From: Paludibacteraceae bacterium
GTDB lineage: Bacteria; Bacteroidota; Bacteroidia; Bacteroidales; Paludibacteraceae
DNA length: 64,000 bases
Reading direction: 5' to 3'
Assembly (NCBI GenBank): GCA_017478225.1
Contig: JAFVDX010000009.1
Coordinates: 186,001-250,000 of the forward strand
The first letter of the stretch is position 1; every line of letters begins with the position of its first letter. The translations under genes and the position numbers were made by a program. Positions 46,608 to 53,185 of the stretch are shown one piece after another. The notes below the pieces were generated by a model. The model searched no databases. It worked only from the letters and a program-made list of their open reading frames with translations, and was not told the DNA's origin.

Positions 46608-46940
46608 TTATATGAAAAATATTATTATTCCTATTATTATCACCACTATCGCACCGACTTTACGCCAAGTGATGTTCTCTTTAAACAGCACAAACGCCAA
46701 GCATGGCACAAAGAGGTACGATAGGGATTCTATTGTGCTTATCTCTTTCACTTGTACGCCGCGGCTCATGCAGAAGATGTTGAGAACCAGACTCCCAGCC
46801 ATGATAGCATAACCGCCTATGACCCATGGATTGAGGTATTGACGCCAAAATCCGACATAGTTCTTCCGTGCTCCCTGTTTCAAGAGCATCTGCGCTAACG
46901 CGGCGGCAAAGACAGATAATATTACTAATGCATAATACAT
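46608..46940 (-). CDS. SMR/EamA-type half-transporter (ArnE/ArnF-like), first copy
   Basis: This 110-residue protein has four membrane helices. Typical SMR/EamA features are ALAQMLLKQGAR in helix 1, the middle pair with GSLVLNIFCMSRGVQVKEIS and IESLSYLFVPCLAFVLFKENI, and the final GAIVVIIIGIIIFFI. Such four-helix half-transporters pair up, for example ArnE with ArnF, to flip undecaprenyl-phosphate sugars. A second four-helix protein of this type is encoded at 48702-49037 in the same direction, so the two are probable partners. It overlaps none of its neighbours and starts just downstream of a terminator for the ATPase gene. Confidence 0.75.
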   Translation of the reverse strand: MYYALVILSVFAAALAQMLLKQGARKNYVGFWRQYLNPWVIGGYAIMAGSLVLNIFCMSRGVQVKEISTIESLSYLFVPCLAFVLFKENITWRKVGAIVVIIIGIIIFFI

Positions 46941-47010
46941 TTCTATTTTGTGTTAACAATTGTCAATATAACGATATAATGTCATTTCTATACAGGATTT
47001 ATCGCATAAC

Positions 47011-47048
47011 AAAAAGCGGCAAATCGCATATTGGATTTACCGCTTTTT
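47011..47048 (-). terminator. Intrinsic terminator of the AAA_14-type ATPase gene
   Basis: A 15-bp stem with one mismatch (AAAAAGCGG at 47011 pairing with CCGCTTTTT to 47048, loop of 8 nt) ends in a T-run when read on the minus strand. It lies 29 bp after the ATPase stop and 71 bp before the SMR-type gene. Confidence 0.8.
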
Positions 47049-47076
47049 GAATGGCTATCGCTATGATATATAAGTC

Positions 47077-48276
47077 TTAATACAAAAAGCCAATTGCCCA
47101 AATGGGAAGTTTATTGCCTATGGCTGTTTCTATGTTATCTGCCAAAATGTACGAATTGGGTAAATTAGCTATTTGAGAGAAATTTTTGTCTTCTCCGCCG
47201 ACTTCGATGATGTATTTATTATCTACAAAGAAATCCCCTTGGTTTTTCATGAACTCTACTTTGTGCTTGGTAGATAATTGGTTAACGACAAAGGTTTCCC
47301 GAACCGTTCCTATCTTGATTGGAGTAGTTGCCCATGCATACAGCATATTCGGGTTGTCAATATATATCTTGTCGGGCTTCTGAAGGCGCTTGACATTCAC
47401 TAAATCGCTATACAGTAATTGTAGTAATTTAGCCTTTCCCATATAGTTGAGATAAGCGATCACAGTATCGCGCTTCACCCCACTTTGTACAGACATCTTA
47501 GAAATGTCCACTTGGAATGGTTCGCTGGCGCATAACATGGTCATAAGAGATTTTATCTTGCGTGTATTTGCAACATCTACATTGCATATTCTTGGCAATT
47601 CATCATCTATAGTATGATTTATCACCTGCTGAATAGCAGTGTAGTAATCTATCTCATTCTCAAGATAATAAGGATAGTAGCCATATTTTATGTATTCATG
47701 GAAAAGGGCAACAGGGCGTCCTAATTGATTCATGTTCTGAATCAGCGGAGCAGGATTTGCAAGCACTTTCTCTAATTGGTAAATAGGCATCTCTATTCCT
47801 TTATAGAAATGCAGGAACTCCCGGAAACTCAGTCCTTGGATGTCATGATTGATGCAACGACGGCTTAGATCGGCATCTCCTTCCATCAGGCTGAGCAGGC
47901 TGCTTCCGCTGATAACCACTCTGAGCGAGGGATAGAAATCGTAAATCTCCTTAATCTCACGACTCCAGTTATTGTACTTATGGATTTCATCTATAAAGAG
48001 GTGTTTGCCTCCGCGCAGATAAAACTGTTCGGTCAATTCAAGCAAGGTATGGGCCGAGAAATAACTATCATCACACGACACATAAAGCACCTGCCGATCC
48101 ATGAACTCGTAATGCTGCTTGATGTATTGGCACATCATGGTCGATTTGCCAACACCTTTTGGACCACGAATAGATAACAATCGCGCGTTCCAATTGATAG
48201 TTTGTGCCCACTGACGCACGATTTGCATCGGCGTAATTTCCATTAATCGGTCATGCTTCAAAAATAGAGAATCCAT
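47077..48276 (-). CDS. AAA+ ATPase of the AAA_14/DUF4143 type
   Basis: This 399-residue cytosolic ATPase has Walker A in RGPKGVGKST (about residue 38), Walker B in HLFIDEIHKYNNW (about residue 94), a sensor Ser/Asn stretch VVISGSSLLSL, and FREFLHFYKGIEM, typical of AAA_14 proteins. The C-terminal DUF4143-like region contains a winged-helix-like part (QSGVKRDTVIAYLNYMGKAKLLQ) and a restriction-fold-like end (VEFMKNQGDFFVDNKYIIEVGG). Such genes are abundant in Bacteroidales genomes, often solitary and mobile in distribution; their function is not established. It has its own promoter and terminator and splits the glycan operon between the two SMR-type genes. Confidence 0.88.
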   Translation of the reverse strand: MDSLFLKHDRLMEITPMQIVRQWAQTINWNARLLSIRGPKGVGKSTMMCQYIKQHYEFMDRQVLYVSCDDSYFSAHTLLELTEQFYLRGGKHLFIDEIHKYNNWSREIKEIYDFYPSLRVVISGSSLLSLMEGDADLSRRCINHDIQGLSFREFLHFYKGIEMPIYQLEKVLANPAPLIQNMNQLGRPVALFHEYIKYGYYPYYLENEIDYYTAIQQVINHTIDDELPRICNVDVANTRKIKSLMTMLCASEPFQVDISKMSVQSGVKRDTVIAYLNYMGKAKLLQLLYSDLVNVKRLQKPDKIYIDNPNMLYAWATTPIKIGTVRETFVVNQLSTKHKVEFMKNQGDFFVDNKYIIEVGGEDKNFSQIANLPNSYILADNIETAIGNKLPIWAIGFLY

Positions 48277-48279
48277 ACA

Positions 48280-48378
48280 TTTGTCCTATTAAAAGGTTAT
48301 TTTATAAAGTGATTTGCCCTTTTAAACGGGCAAAATTGCATTTATTTTGTCCAATTGACAGTGCAAAATTACTGTTTT
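48280..48378. repeat. Three 33-bp spaced operator-like repeats before the ATPase gene
   Basis: TTTG(T/C)CC occurs at 48280-48286, 48313-48319 and 48346-48352, exactly 33 bp apart each time. The middle copy is a perfect 7-bp inverted repeat (TTTGCCC ... GGGCAAA, 48313-48334). Copies two and three also share GCAAAATT. The third overlaps the -7 box of the promoter, as expected for an autoregulatory operator. Confidence 0.6.
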
Positions 48379-48395
48379 TTTGCGATATATACAAA
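48364..48395 (-). promoter_or_regulatory. Promoter of the AAA_14-type ATPase gene
   Basis: TTTG (48395-48392), a 20-nt spacer and TAATTTTG (48371-48364) on the minus strand, 88 bp before the ATG at 48276. The leader contains the 33-bp spaced repeats. Confidence 0.75.
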
Positions 48396-48421
48396 TATAT
48401 TTTACTTTTTACGGTAAATCC

Positions 48422-48624
48422 AATATGTCAAAGACCACATTTTATCACAGACACATCGTGTCGTGAATAGTATTTTACAAATGGATGTCTATGCTTGCAT
48501 ATGCATTCCATTGGTAAAATGGTATTCGGGCGATAGCCTTGATAAAATTTGCAAAGCCTCCCCTAATTATATTCGGAGGAATTGCAAAGCAAGGCGGAGT
48601 CCGAATATGTCAAAGACCACATTT
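48422..48624 (+). repeat. 21-bp direct repeat flanking a gene-free segment
   Basis: AATATGTCAAAGACCACATTT occurs at 48422-48442 and again at 48604-48624 with no mismatch. The DNA between and after (to 48701) has no reading frame but has short inverted repeats, such as TACGGTCGAA/TTCGCCGTA at about 48648-48672. Together with the ATPase leader it fills the 425-bp gap 48277-48701. It resembles insertion or recombination debris; no transposase is present. Confidence 0.5.
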
Positions 48625-48701
48625 ATTTACCATTTCTCATCTCCCTACGGTCGAACGATCTGCTTCGCCGTATGGGTCATTTACCATGTACCATCTGGTA
48701 A

Positions 48702-49037
48702 TTATTCTTTTGCATAGAGCGCGATGCCTGTGATGATCACGCACGCACCGAGTATGTTGTTGAGCGTAATTTGTTCGCCGAAAAGCATCCAAGCCAGCAA
48801 TATGATAAAAATGAGGCTTGTGCCCTTGAACATATACGCCGTACTGAGTTCTACGCGTTTCAATATCTGCTGCCATCCTATCGCATAGGCTCCCATGACA
48901 CCTATTGCGCCGGCTAATCCAAGGCAATAGGATAAAGACATGAACTCCTGTTGCGAGGCATACTTGGTAAACAGCGTCACACATGCATACAAGAGATTGA
49001 TGCCGATGAGGGAAGAATATGTAACGAGTCTATTCAT
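48702..49037 (-). CDS. SMR/EamA-type half-transporter (ArnE/ArnF-like), second copy
   Basis: This 111-residue protein has four membrane helices: SSLIGINLLYACVTLFTKYA, CLGLAGAIGVMGAYAIGWQQIL, VELSTAYMFKGTSLIFIILLAWMLFGEQI and NILGACVIITGIALYA. The pattern fits SMR/EamA halves such as ArnF. It is divergent from the 46608-46940 protein, as expected for a heterodimer partner. It starts 6 bp after the position (49044) where the upstream membrane-protein gene would stop if a frameshift is corrected, which supports a continuous operon. Likely role: flipping a polyprenyl-linked sugar. Confidence 0.75.
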   Translation of the reverse strand: MNRLVTYSSLIGINLLYACVTLFTKYASQQEFMSLSYCLGLAGAIGVMGAYAIGWQQILKRVELSTAYMFKGTSLIFIILLAWMLFGEQITLNNILGACVIITGIALYAKE

Positions 49038-49093
49038 TATAACTTAACAGTAATTTTCAGTTATTATGAACCTTGCCAAGTATATTAAGCCCA

Positions 49094-50218
49094 TTAATAC
49101 ATGTAAACCAAAGAAACATAGCATAATTTTTCGCGAATACCCCACCCATGACAAAGCAGCATGCTCTTCGTTGCACGTATGGTGGTTTTCAATATATAGA
49201 GGTACACAAACCACATAGCAGCAATGGCTTGCCAATTAAAGTTTCCATGCGCAGCACGCGGTCCGGTTTCCTTGCAACACCACATCATTCCTATGCCACA
49301 GATAGCCATGATTAGAACAAACCAAAATTCTCTATCCTTATATATATCGCGTGCATATAAGATTAGGAACAATAATGGAAGGGACATTGAAACGACTAAA
49401 TATAAGCCATGCGATTTCCAAAAATCTATAGTGAATAATTGCATTATATCAATCACTACACCGCTGCCATCATTGCCTCCATTATAATAAATAGTCATAT
49501 ATTCGTAAATCAAGCATAACCCTCCGGCTAATAAAGGTAATAGTGATTTGAAGAATTCCTTCTTAATTCCATACCTATTTAGAATGATAATTGGGTATGC
49601 AATGACATAAACGAAATAGAAACTGGGCTTGACTAATACGCTTAATACAAGAAATAATGTAATATATTTATTACGGGTTTCAGAGTATTCCTCAAATTGT
49701 TTCACTGACCACAAATAACATGCAATAGCAAATGGCATCATACATAATATTGTGGAATTATGCCATACGTTTGGTACATAATAACCGAGGTACAAGTTAT
49801 CTGATGATATGAAAATTACAAGTGGCTTGAGGTAACACTTAAGAGGAATGATATATACAAACAGCATAGCAAAAGAAGCCAATTTTGCAGTTTTCGCTGT
49901 TGTCCATTCCGAGAATGCATTTCTCACTAATACATACTTTGCAGTATTAGCCAACGAAATAAGCAGAACAAGTGCCGCTCTCATGGGATATTTATATCCC
50001 GTAAAAAACGTTAGTACGTTAACCAAGAAATACATTAAGAAATTAGTAGAGAACAAACGGTGTTCTTCTAACATCTCATTTGCAATATTAACATGCTCCC
50101 ATAAATCACTTTTCCATTTAATGACAAACATGATATATGAAAACACACAAAGCATAAATACAAAGATGCCTATCGCATCCAAGTTCTTGCGTATTATATC
50201 TTTTATTCTATCTTTCAT
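49094..50218 (-). CDS. Polytopic GT-C/Gtr-like membrane protein, probable 3' frameshift
   Basis: The intact frame gives 374 residues with about nine membrane helices. After helix 1 there is a loop IKWKSDLWEHVNIANE with an Asp, as in GT-C glycosyltransferases that use polyprenyl-phosphate sugars. The frame ends abruptly after CHGWGIREKLCYVSLVYMY. One added base in the C4 run at 49140-49143 would switch it to a frame that continues YSRKIMLCFFGLHVLMGLIY, a clear final membrane helix, and stops at 49044, 6 bp before the next gene. I therefore suspect a frameshift (or a sequence error) truncating the last helix. It lies between the WecD-like and SMR genes in the operon. Confidence 0.7.
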   Translation of the reverse strand: MKDRIKDIIRKNLDAIGIFVFMLCVFSYIMFVIKWKSDLWEHVNIANEMLEEHRLFSTNFLMYFLVNVLTFFTGYKYPMRAALVLLISLANTAKYVLVRNAFSEWTTAKTAKLASFAMLFVYIIPLKCYLKPLVIFISSDNLYLGYYVPNVWHNSTILCMMPFAIACYLWSVKQFEEYSETRNKYITLFLVLSVLVKPSFYFVYVIAYPIIILNRYGIKKEFFKSLLPLLAGGLCLIYEYMTIYYNGGNDGSGVVIDIMQLFTIDFWKSHGLYLVVSMSLPLLFLILYARDIYKDREFWFVLIMAICGIGMMWCCKETGPRAAHGNFNWQAIAAMWFVYLYILKTTIRATKSMLLCHGWGIREKLCYVSLVYMY

Positions 50219-50234
50219 ACTATTGTATATTTAT

Positions 50235-50933
50235 TTACAGCCACCAGTGATAGATCGGGATAATGGAATGCAGGACAAAGCCGTTTTTCTCATACCAACG
50301 GCACGCATCGGTATTGGCTTTCTGTGTCGGAACTTCGAGTGTCTTTATACCGCGTTCGAATAGGTAGCCGTCCAAAGTGGACATGATTTTGCCACCAATG
50401 CCTTGGTGATGCACATCTGTATCGACGGCAACTAATCCGATGTGCCCCAACTCGCCGGTATGGTCAATAGTAATCATTCCTTTTGCTGTTCCTTGTGCAT
50501 CTTGGTAAATCAAGATTTGCTTGTTTGTTCCTTCTTTCGGGCACGCGTTTTCAATCCAACGGGTATAAAGCCTCTCATAGCAACCTTTGGAAAGCCGCTC
50601 GTCCAATTTGAAACGAGAATAACCTCCGCTAACCAATGCTAACCGATATAAGTCTTCATTCGGTTGTGTATCTTTGTAAAACGAGATTTCCGGGAATTGT
50701 TTGCGCGGTTCGCAGGGCTTGCTATACAGGATTTTCTCATCAACCAGCCGCACGCCTTCAGCAGAAAAACCTACATTATTGGGATCAAAGATGTATAGCA
50801 GGTCAAATTGCAGCTTTAAGTTTTCCTGTTGCTTCGTCAACTCGATTGTATCCTCGGCGGTTTGTAAATCTACTCGACCGATACGCAAACCGAAGAAGTC
50901 AGAATCCCATTGTAAAGTTCGTATATCCATCAT
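50235..50933 (-). CDS. wecD: WecD-like dTDP-4-amino-sugar N-acetyltransferase (GNAT)
   Basis: This 232-residue acetyltransferase starts LQWDSDFFGLRIGRV, the characteristic opening of WecD/RffC-type proteins that N-acetylate dTDP-4-amino-4,6-dideoxygalactose. The GNAT acetyl-CoA core follows: GMITIDHTGELGHIGLVAVDTDVHHQGIGGKIM (motif A, about residues 155-190) and ANTDACRWYEKNGFVLH at the end. The start ATG at 50933 overlaps the stop of the glycosyltransferase gene (ATGA). With the WecE-type aminotransferase of the same operon it would make dTDP-Fuc4NAc or a similar 4-acetamido sugar. The exact sugar is inferred. Confidence 0.82.
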   Translation of the reverse strand: MMDIRTLQWDSDFFGLRIGRVDLQTAEDTIELTKQQENLKLQFDLLYIFDPNNVGFSAEGVRLVDEKILYSKPCEPRKQFPEISFYKDTQPNEDLYRLALVSGGYSRFKLDERLSKGCYERLYTRWIENACPKEGTNKQILIYQDAQGTAKGMITIDHTGELGHIGLVAVDTDVHHQGIGGKIMSTLDGYLFERGIKTLEVPTQKANTDACRWYEKNGFVLHSIIPIYHWWL

Positions 50934-51883
50934 TCTATATTGCATTTATTGTTTACAATAAAAGTAGGTCGCTCTTTCGCTTTCTCAAAGAGTTTTCCAA
51001 GATAGATGCCCACGATGCCAATAAGCGAAATAATGATTCCGCCCAACAACCAAAGTGAAATAATCAGGCTGGCAAATCCCATTACTTCAATAAACCCCAT
51101 GCAGTAACGAACGATGAAGACAATCCCAACGATGAAAGCGGCCAAAGTTACAAGCAAACCCATCTGTACCATGAGACGCATCGGTTTGTCGGAGAAGGAA
51201 ATAATGGTATCAAAAGCTAATTTGAACAAACGGCTTAGATTATAGGTTGATTTGCCTTCGGCACGCTCGTCATGCTGAATAGGAAGATAGGCTTTCCGAA
51301 ATCCGACCCATTGAATCTGTGTCGGGAAATAGCGCATGGCATCGCCCATGGAGAGTACTGCATCAATGACTTTGCGGTCATAGATGCCGAAATTAGCCAC
51401 AGAGGCGTCTTGTTGGGTTTCGGTCAGATAAGAAAATACTTTGTAGAAAAACTTGGAGCCCATGCGTTTGAACAATCCGTGTGAACGTTGAATGCGTTGA
51501 GCCAGCACGGAATCGTAGCCCTCTTGCGCTTTGGCGTAAAGATTTGGGATTTCCTCAGGGCGATCTTGCAAGTCGCAGTCCATAACAACAACCCATTCGC
51601 CTGAGGCATAGGAGAGACCTGCGGTGATGGCATAGTGCTGACCGAAATTGCGGGAGAGGTTGAGGCCTTTCACACGCGGGTTCTTCTTGCACTCGGTTTC
51701 TATGGCAGCCCACGAGTTGTCGGGAGAGGCATCGTTGACAAGGATGATCTCATAATCATCTGTAATAGAAGTAAGTGCCTCCACATTGCGCCGCACTAAT
51801 TCGGCAACCATCTTTTCCCCGCGATAAACAGGTGAGACAACAGAAAGATGACATTTATTACTTGGCGCACCATTGGGCAACAT
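50930..51883 (-). CDS. Polyprenyl-phosphate glycosyltransferase (GT2, GtrB/ArnC/DPM1-like)
   Basis: This 317-residue enzyme transfers a nucleotide sugar to undecaprenyl phosphate on the cytoplasmic face. It has the GT-A core with LSVVSPVYRGEKMV, ILVNDASPDNSW, GLNLSRNFGQHYAITAGL, VVMDCDLQDRPEEIP (DxD-like DCDLQD) and DERAEGKSTYNLSRLFKLA. Two C-terminal membrane helices follow (VTLAAFIVGIVFIVRYCMGF and SLWLLGGIIISLIGIVGIYLG). This is the exact layout of GtrB, ArnC and DPM1-like enzymes. It is the first gene of the minus-strand glycan operon, 51 bp downstream of the terminator of a structured RNA. No separate promoter is seen in between. Confidence 0.9.
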   Translation of the reverse strand: MLPNGAPSNKCHLSVVSPVYRGEKMVAELVRRNVEALTSITDDYEIILVNDASPDNSWAAIETECKKNPRVKGLNLSRNFGQHYAITAGLSYASGEWVVVMDCDLQDRPEEIPNLYAKAQEGYDSVLAQRIQRSHGLFKRMGSKFFYKVFSYLTETQQDASVANFGIYDRKVIDAVLSMGDAMRYFPTQIQWVGFRKAYLPIQHDERAEGKSTYNLSRLFKLAFDTIISFSDKPMRLMVQMGLLVTLAAFIVGIVFIVRYCMGFIEVMGFASLIISLWLLGGIIISLIGIVGIYLGKLFEKAKERPTFIVNNKCNIE

Positions 51884-51934
51884 AGTAATGGTGGTGTTTC
51901 TATTTCATGGCCATGGGTTCCGCAGAGCCGTACA

Positions 51935-51968
51935 TAAATAAGAAAAGCGTGGAACCTTATTCTACGCT
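51935..51968 (-). terminator. Intrinsic terminator at the end of the structured RNA
   Basis: On the minus strand AGCGTAGAA, a 5-nt loop (TAAGG) and TTCCACGCT form an 8-bp stem with one mismatch, followed by TTTTCTTATTT. A competing pairing (GGTTCC in the terminator with GGAACC about 25 nt downstream) could disrupt it. Confidence 0.65.
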
Positions 51969-52144
51969 CATTCTTAACTATTAGGCTCTGGTAAACCTTT
52001 CTCCCAAGAATAAAACAATAATGCCCACGCCGATATGTACAGGCGCCTATACGGCGTAAGTATATACATATCCACCGGACATTTATTGCACTATCTTGTT
52101 TTGGGGGAGAAATGTACCAGATTTCAATAGTTCCAAAACAAGCG

Positions 52145-52234
52145 TCAATAAACGCCTTCTATGTTGTTCATAATGTGATCGCTACGAGTTTTGTAAAGCA
52201 GGCTTACCCACCCACAATCCCCGACGCAGTTCAT
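52145..52234 (-). CDS. 29-codon reading frame at the 5' end of the structured RNA
   Basis: An ATG at 52234, only a few nucleotides after the predicted transcription start, opens a 29-residue frame (MNCVGDCGWVSLLYK ... NIEGVY) closed by TGA at 52145-52147. It would be a leaderless peptide whose translation could influence the downstream RNA switch. It may instead be chance, and no ribosome-binding site helps to decide. Confidence 0.3.
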   Translation of the reverse strand: MNCVGDCGWVSLLYKTRSDHIMNNIEGVY

Positions 52235-52242
52235 TACGAGTG

Positions 52243-52271
52243 CAAAGGTAGTTAAAAAATATAAATCACAA
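52243..52271 (-). promoter_or_regulatory. Promoter of the structured RNA / glycan operon leader
   Basis: TTTG (52272-52269 region), an 18-nt spacer and TACCTTTG (52250-52243) on the minus strand. It is the only good promoter between the rubrerythrin gene and the glycosyltransferase operon. Confidence 0.65.
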
Positions 52272-52443
52272 AAATAAATCAAAAATATTTACGCAAAAAA
52301 CTTTGCGTAAACAACATATCATAATCCAATCATCGGCATTTACAAATAGTTAAGCAGGTTATGCTTCGTTTTGTATAACTTTTGGACTGCAAGAGTGTTG
52401 TTTCGAGTGTTTCTGCTTTTCTTGTGATACTAAAGTTTCCTAT

Positions 52444-52514
52444 ATCAGATAATCAGCGAATTATATTTGTCGATTGTTTGTGAAATATTCTGATTATTCT
52501 GAGTGTTCTGATTA
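52444..52514 (+). repeat. Left copy of a 71-bp inverted repeat
   Basis: The reverse complement of this segment matches 55593-55663 with only scattered differences; the core GAACAATCGACAAATATAATTCGC differs at one or two positions in its first bases. The copies flank the rubrerythrin and UGSC genes. Each ends in short tandem units of the kind CTCAGAACA. The rest of the gene-free stretch 52272-52546 shows nothing else I can name. Confidence 0.8.
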
Positions 52515-52546
52515 ATCGAAAAACTTAGTTTTTGTTTTTCTGTTGG

Positions 52547-53089
52547 TTAGTAGTTCTCTGCTAACAATTGGAAATAACTCTGTGCGTGGTGGCAAACCGG
52601 ACATTCTTCCGGTGCCTGTTTGCCAACTACGATATGGCCGCAGTTGGAGCATTGCCATATACAGTCGCCCTCTCGCGAGAAGACCACCTTGTCCTCGATG
52701 TTCTTCAGCAGTTTGCGGTAACGCTCCTCATGGTGTTTCTCTATAGCACCGACCATCTCGAATTTCTCGGCAATCTCGTCAAATCCCTCTGCGCGTGCTT
52801 CTGCTGCCATGCGTGCATACATATCCGTCCACTCGGCGTTCTCGCCTTCTGCCGCTGTCTGCAAATTGGTAGCAGTATCACTCACCTTGCCACCGTTCAG
52901 GTATTTGTACCATATCTCCGCGTGCTCTTTCTCGTTTGCTGCGGTCTCTTCGAAAATCTTACTTATCTGCACGAATCCGTCTTTCTTGGCTTTGGACGCG
53001 AAGAAAGTATATTTGTTGCGTGCCATTGACTCGCCTGCGAAAGCCTCCATGAGGTTCTTTTCGGTTTTTGTTCCTTTCAAGTCTTTCAT
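52547..53089 (-). CDS. rbr: Rubrerythrin
   Basis: This is a classical rubrerythrin of 180 residues. The N-terminal ferritin-like di-iron domain has [39 protein letters not shown] and [13 protein letters not shown], and a C-terminal rubredoxin site has [10 protein letters not shown] and [11 protein letters not shown]. It reduces H2O2 in the cytosol of anaerobes. The ATG at 53089 begins [12 protein letters not shown], the usual family start; a longer frame to 53143 crosses the TATATTTG promoter-like element at 53128-53135. It is transcribed alone towards the structured RNA. It differs in domain order from the reverse rubrerythrin at 24473. Confidence 0.95.
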   Translation of the reverse strand: MKDLKGTKTEKNLMEAFAGESMARNKYTFFASKAKKDGFVQISKIFEETAANEKEHAEIWYKYLNGGKVSDTATNLQTAAEGENAEWTDMYARMAAEARAEGFDEIAEKFEMVGAIEKHHEERYRKLLKNIEDKVVFSREGDCIWQCSNCGHIVVGKQAPEECPVCHHAQSYFQLLAENY

Positions 53090-53185
53090 AACAATAATGT
53101 GTTTTATAATGTTTATTACTTCGCTCGCAAATATACTATACACATTGCATATACGAGCATAAAAGAAATAAAAGAGTTCTTTTTG

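Larger units (their letters stand above)
51935..52236 (-). ncRNA. Highly structured ~300-nt RNA or attenuated leader
   Basis: A promoter at 52243-52271 and an intrinsic terminator at 51946-51968 delimit a minus-strand transcript of about 300 nt. Between them a long rod can form. The following arm pairs are complementary: 52126-52132 with 51976-51982, 52115-52121 with 51987-51993, 52105-52112 with 51998-52005, 52096-52102 with 52012-52018, 52077-52083 with 52020-52026, and 52065-52072 with 52032-52039. A competing perfect 10-bp hairpin (CTTGTTTTGG with CCAAAACAAG, 52142-52133 and 52104-52095) uses one of the same strands. It may be a stable small RNA or a leader controlling the glycan operon. 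I do not see tmRNA, RNase P or SRP motifs. Confidence 0.6.

Noticed and set aside
51976..52132. Invertible promoter flanked by inverted repeats (as in Bacteroides capsule loci)
   Set aside because: The arms are imperfect and interrupted in an RNA-fold manner, a terminator follows, and no site-specific recombinase gene is near. RNA structure explains it better.
51935..52236. tmRNA, RNase P RNA or SRP RNA
   Set aside because: No tRNA-like ends or tag frame, no GAGGAAAGTCC-type RNase P core, and no SRP GGAAGC tetraloop motif.
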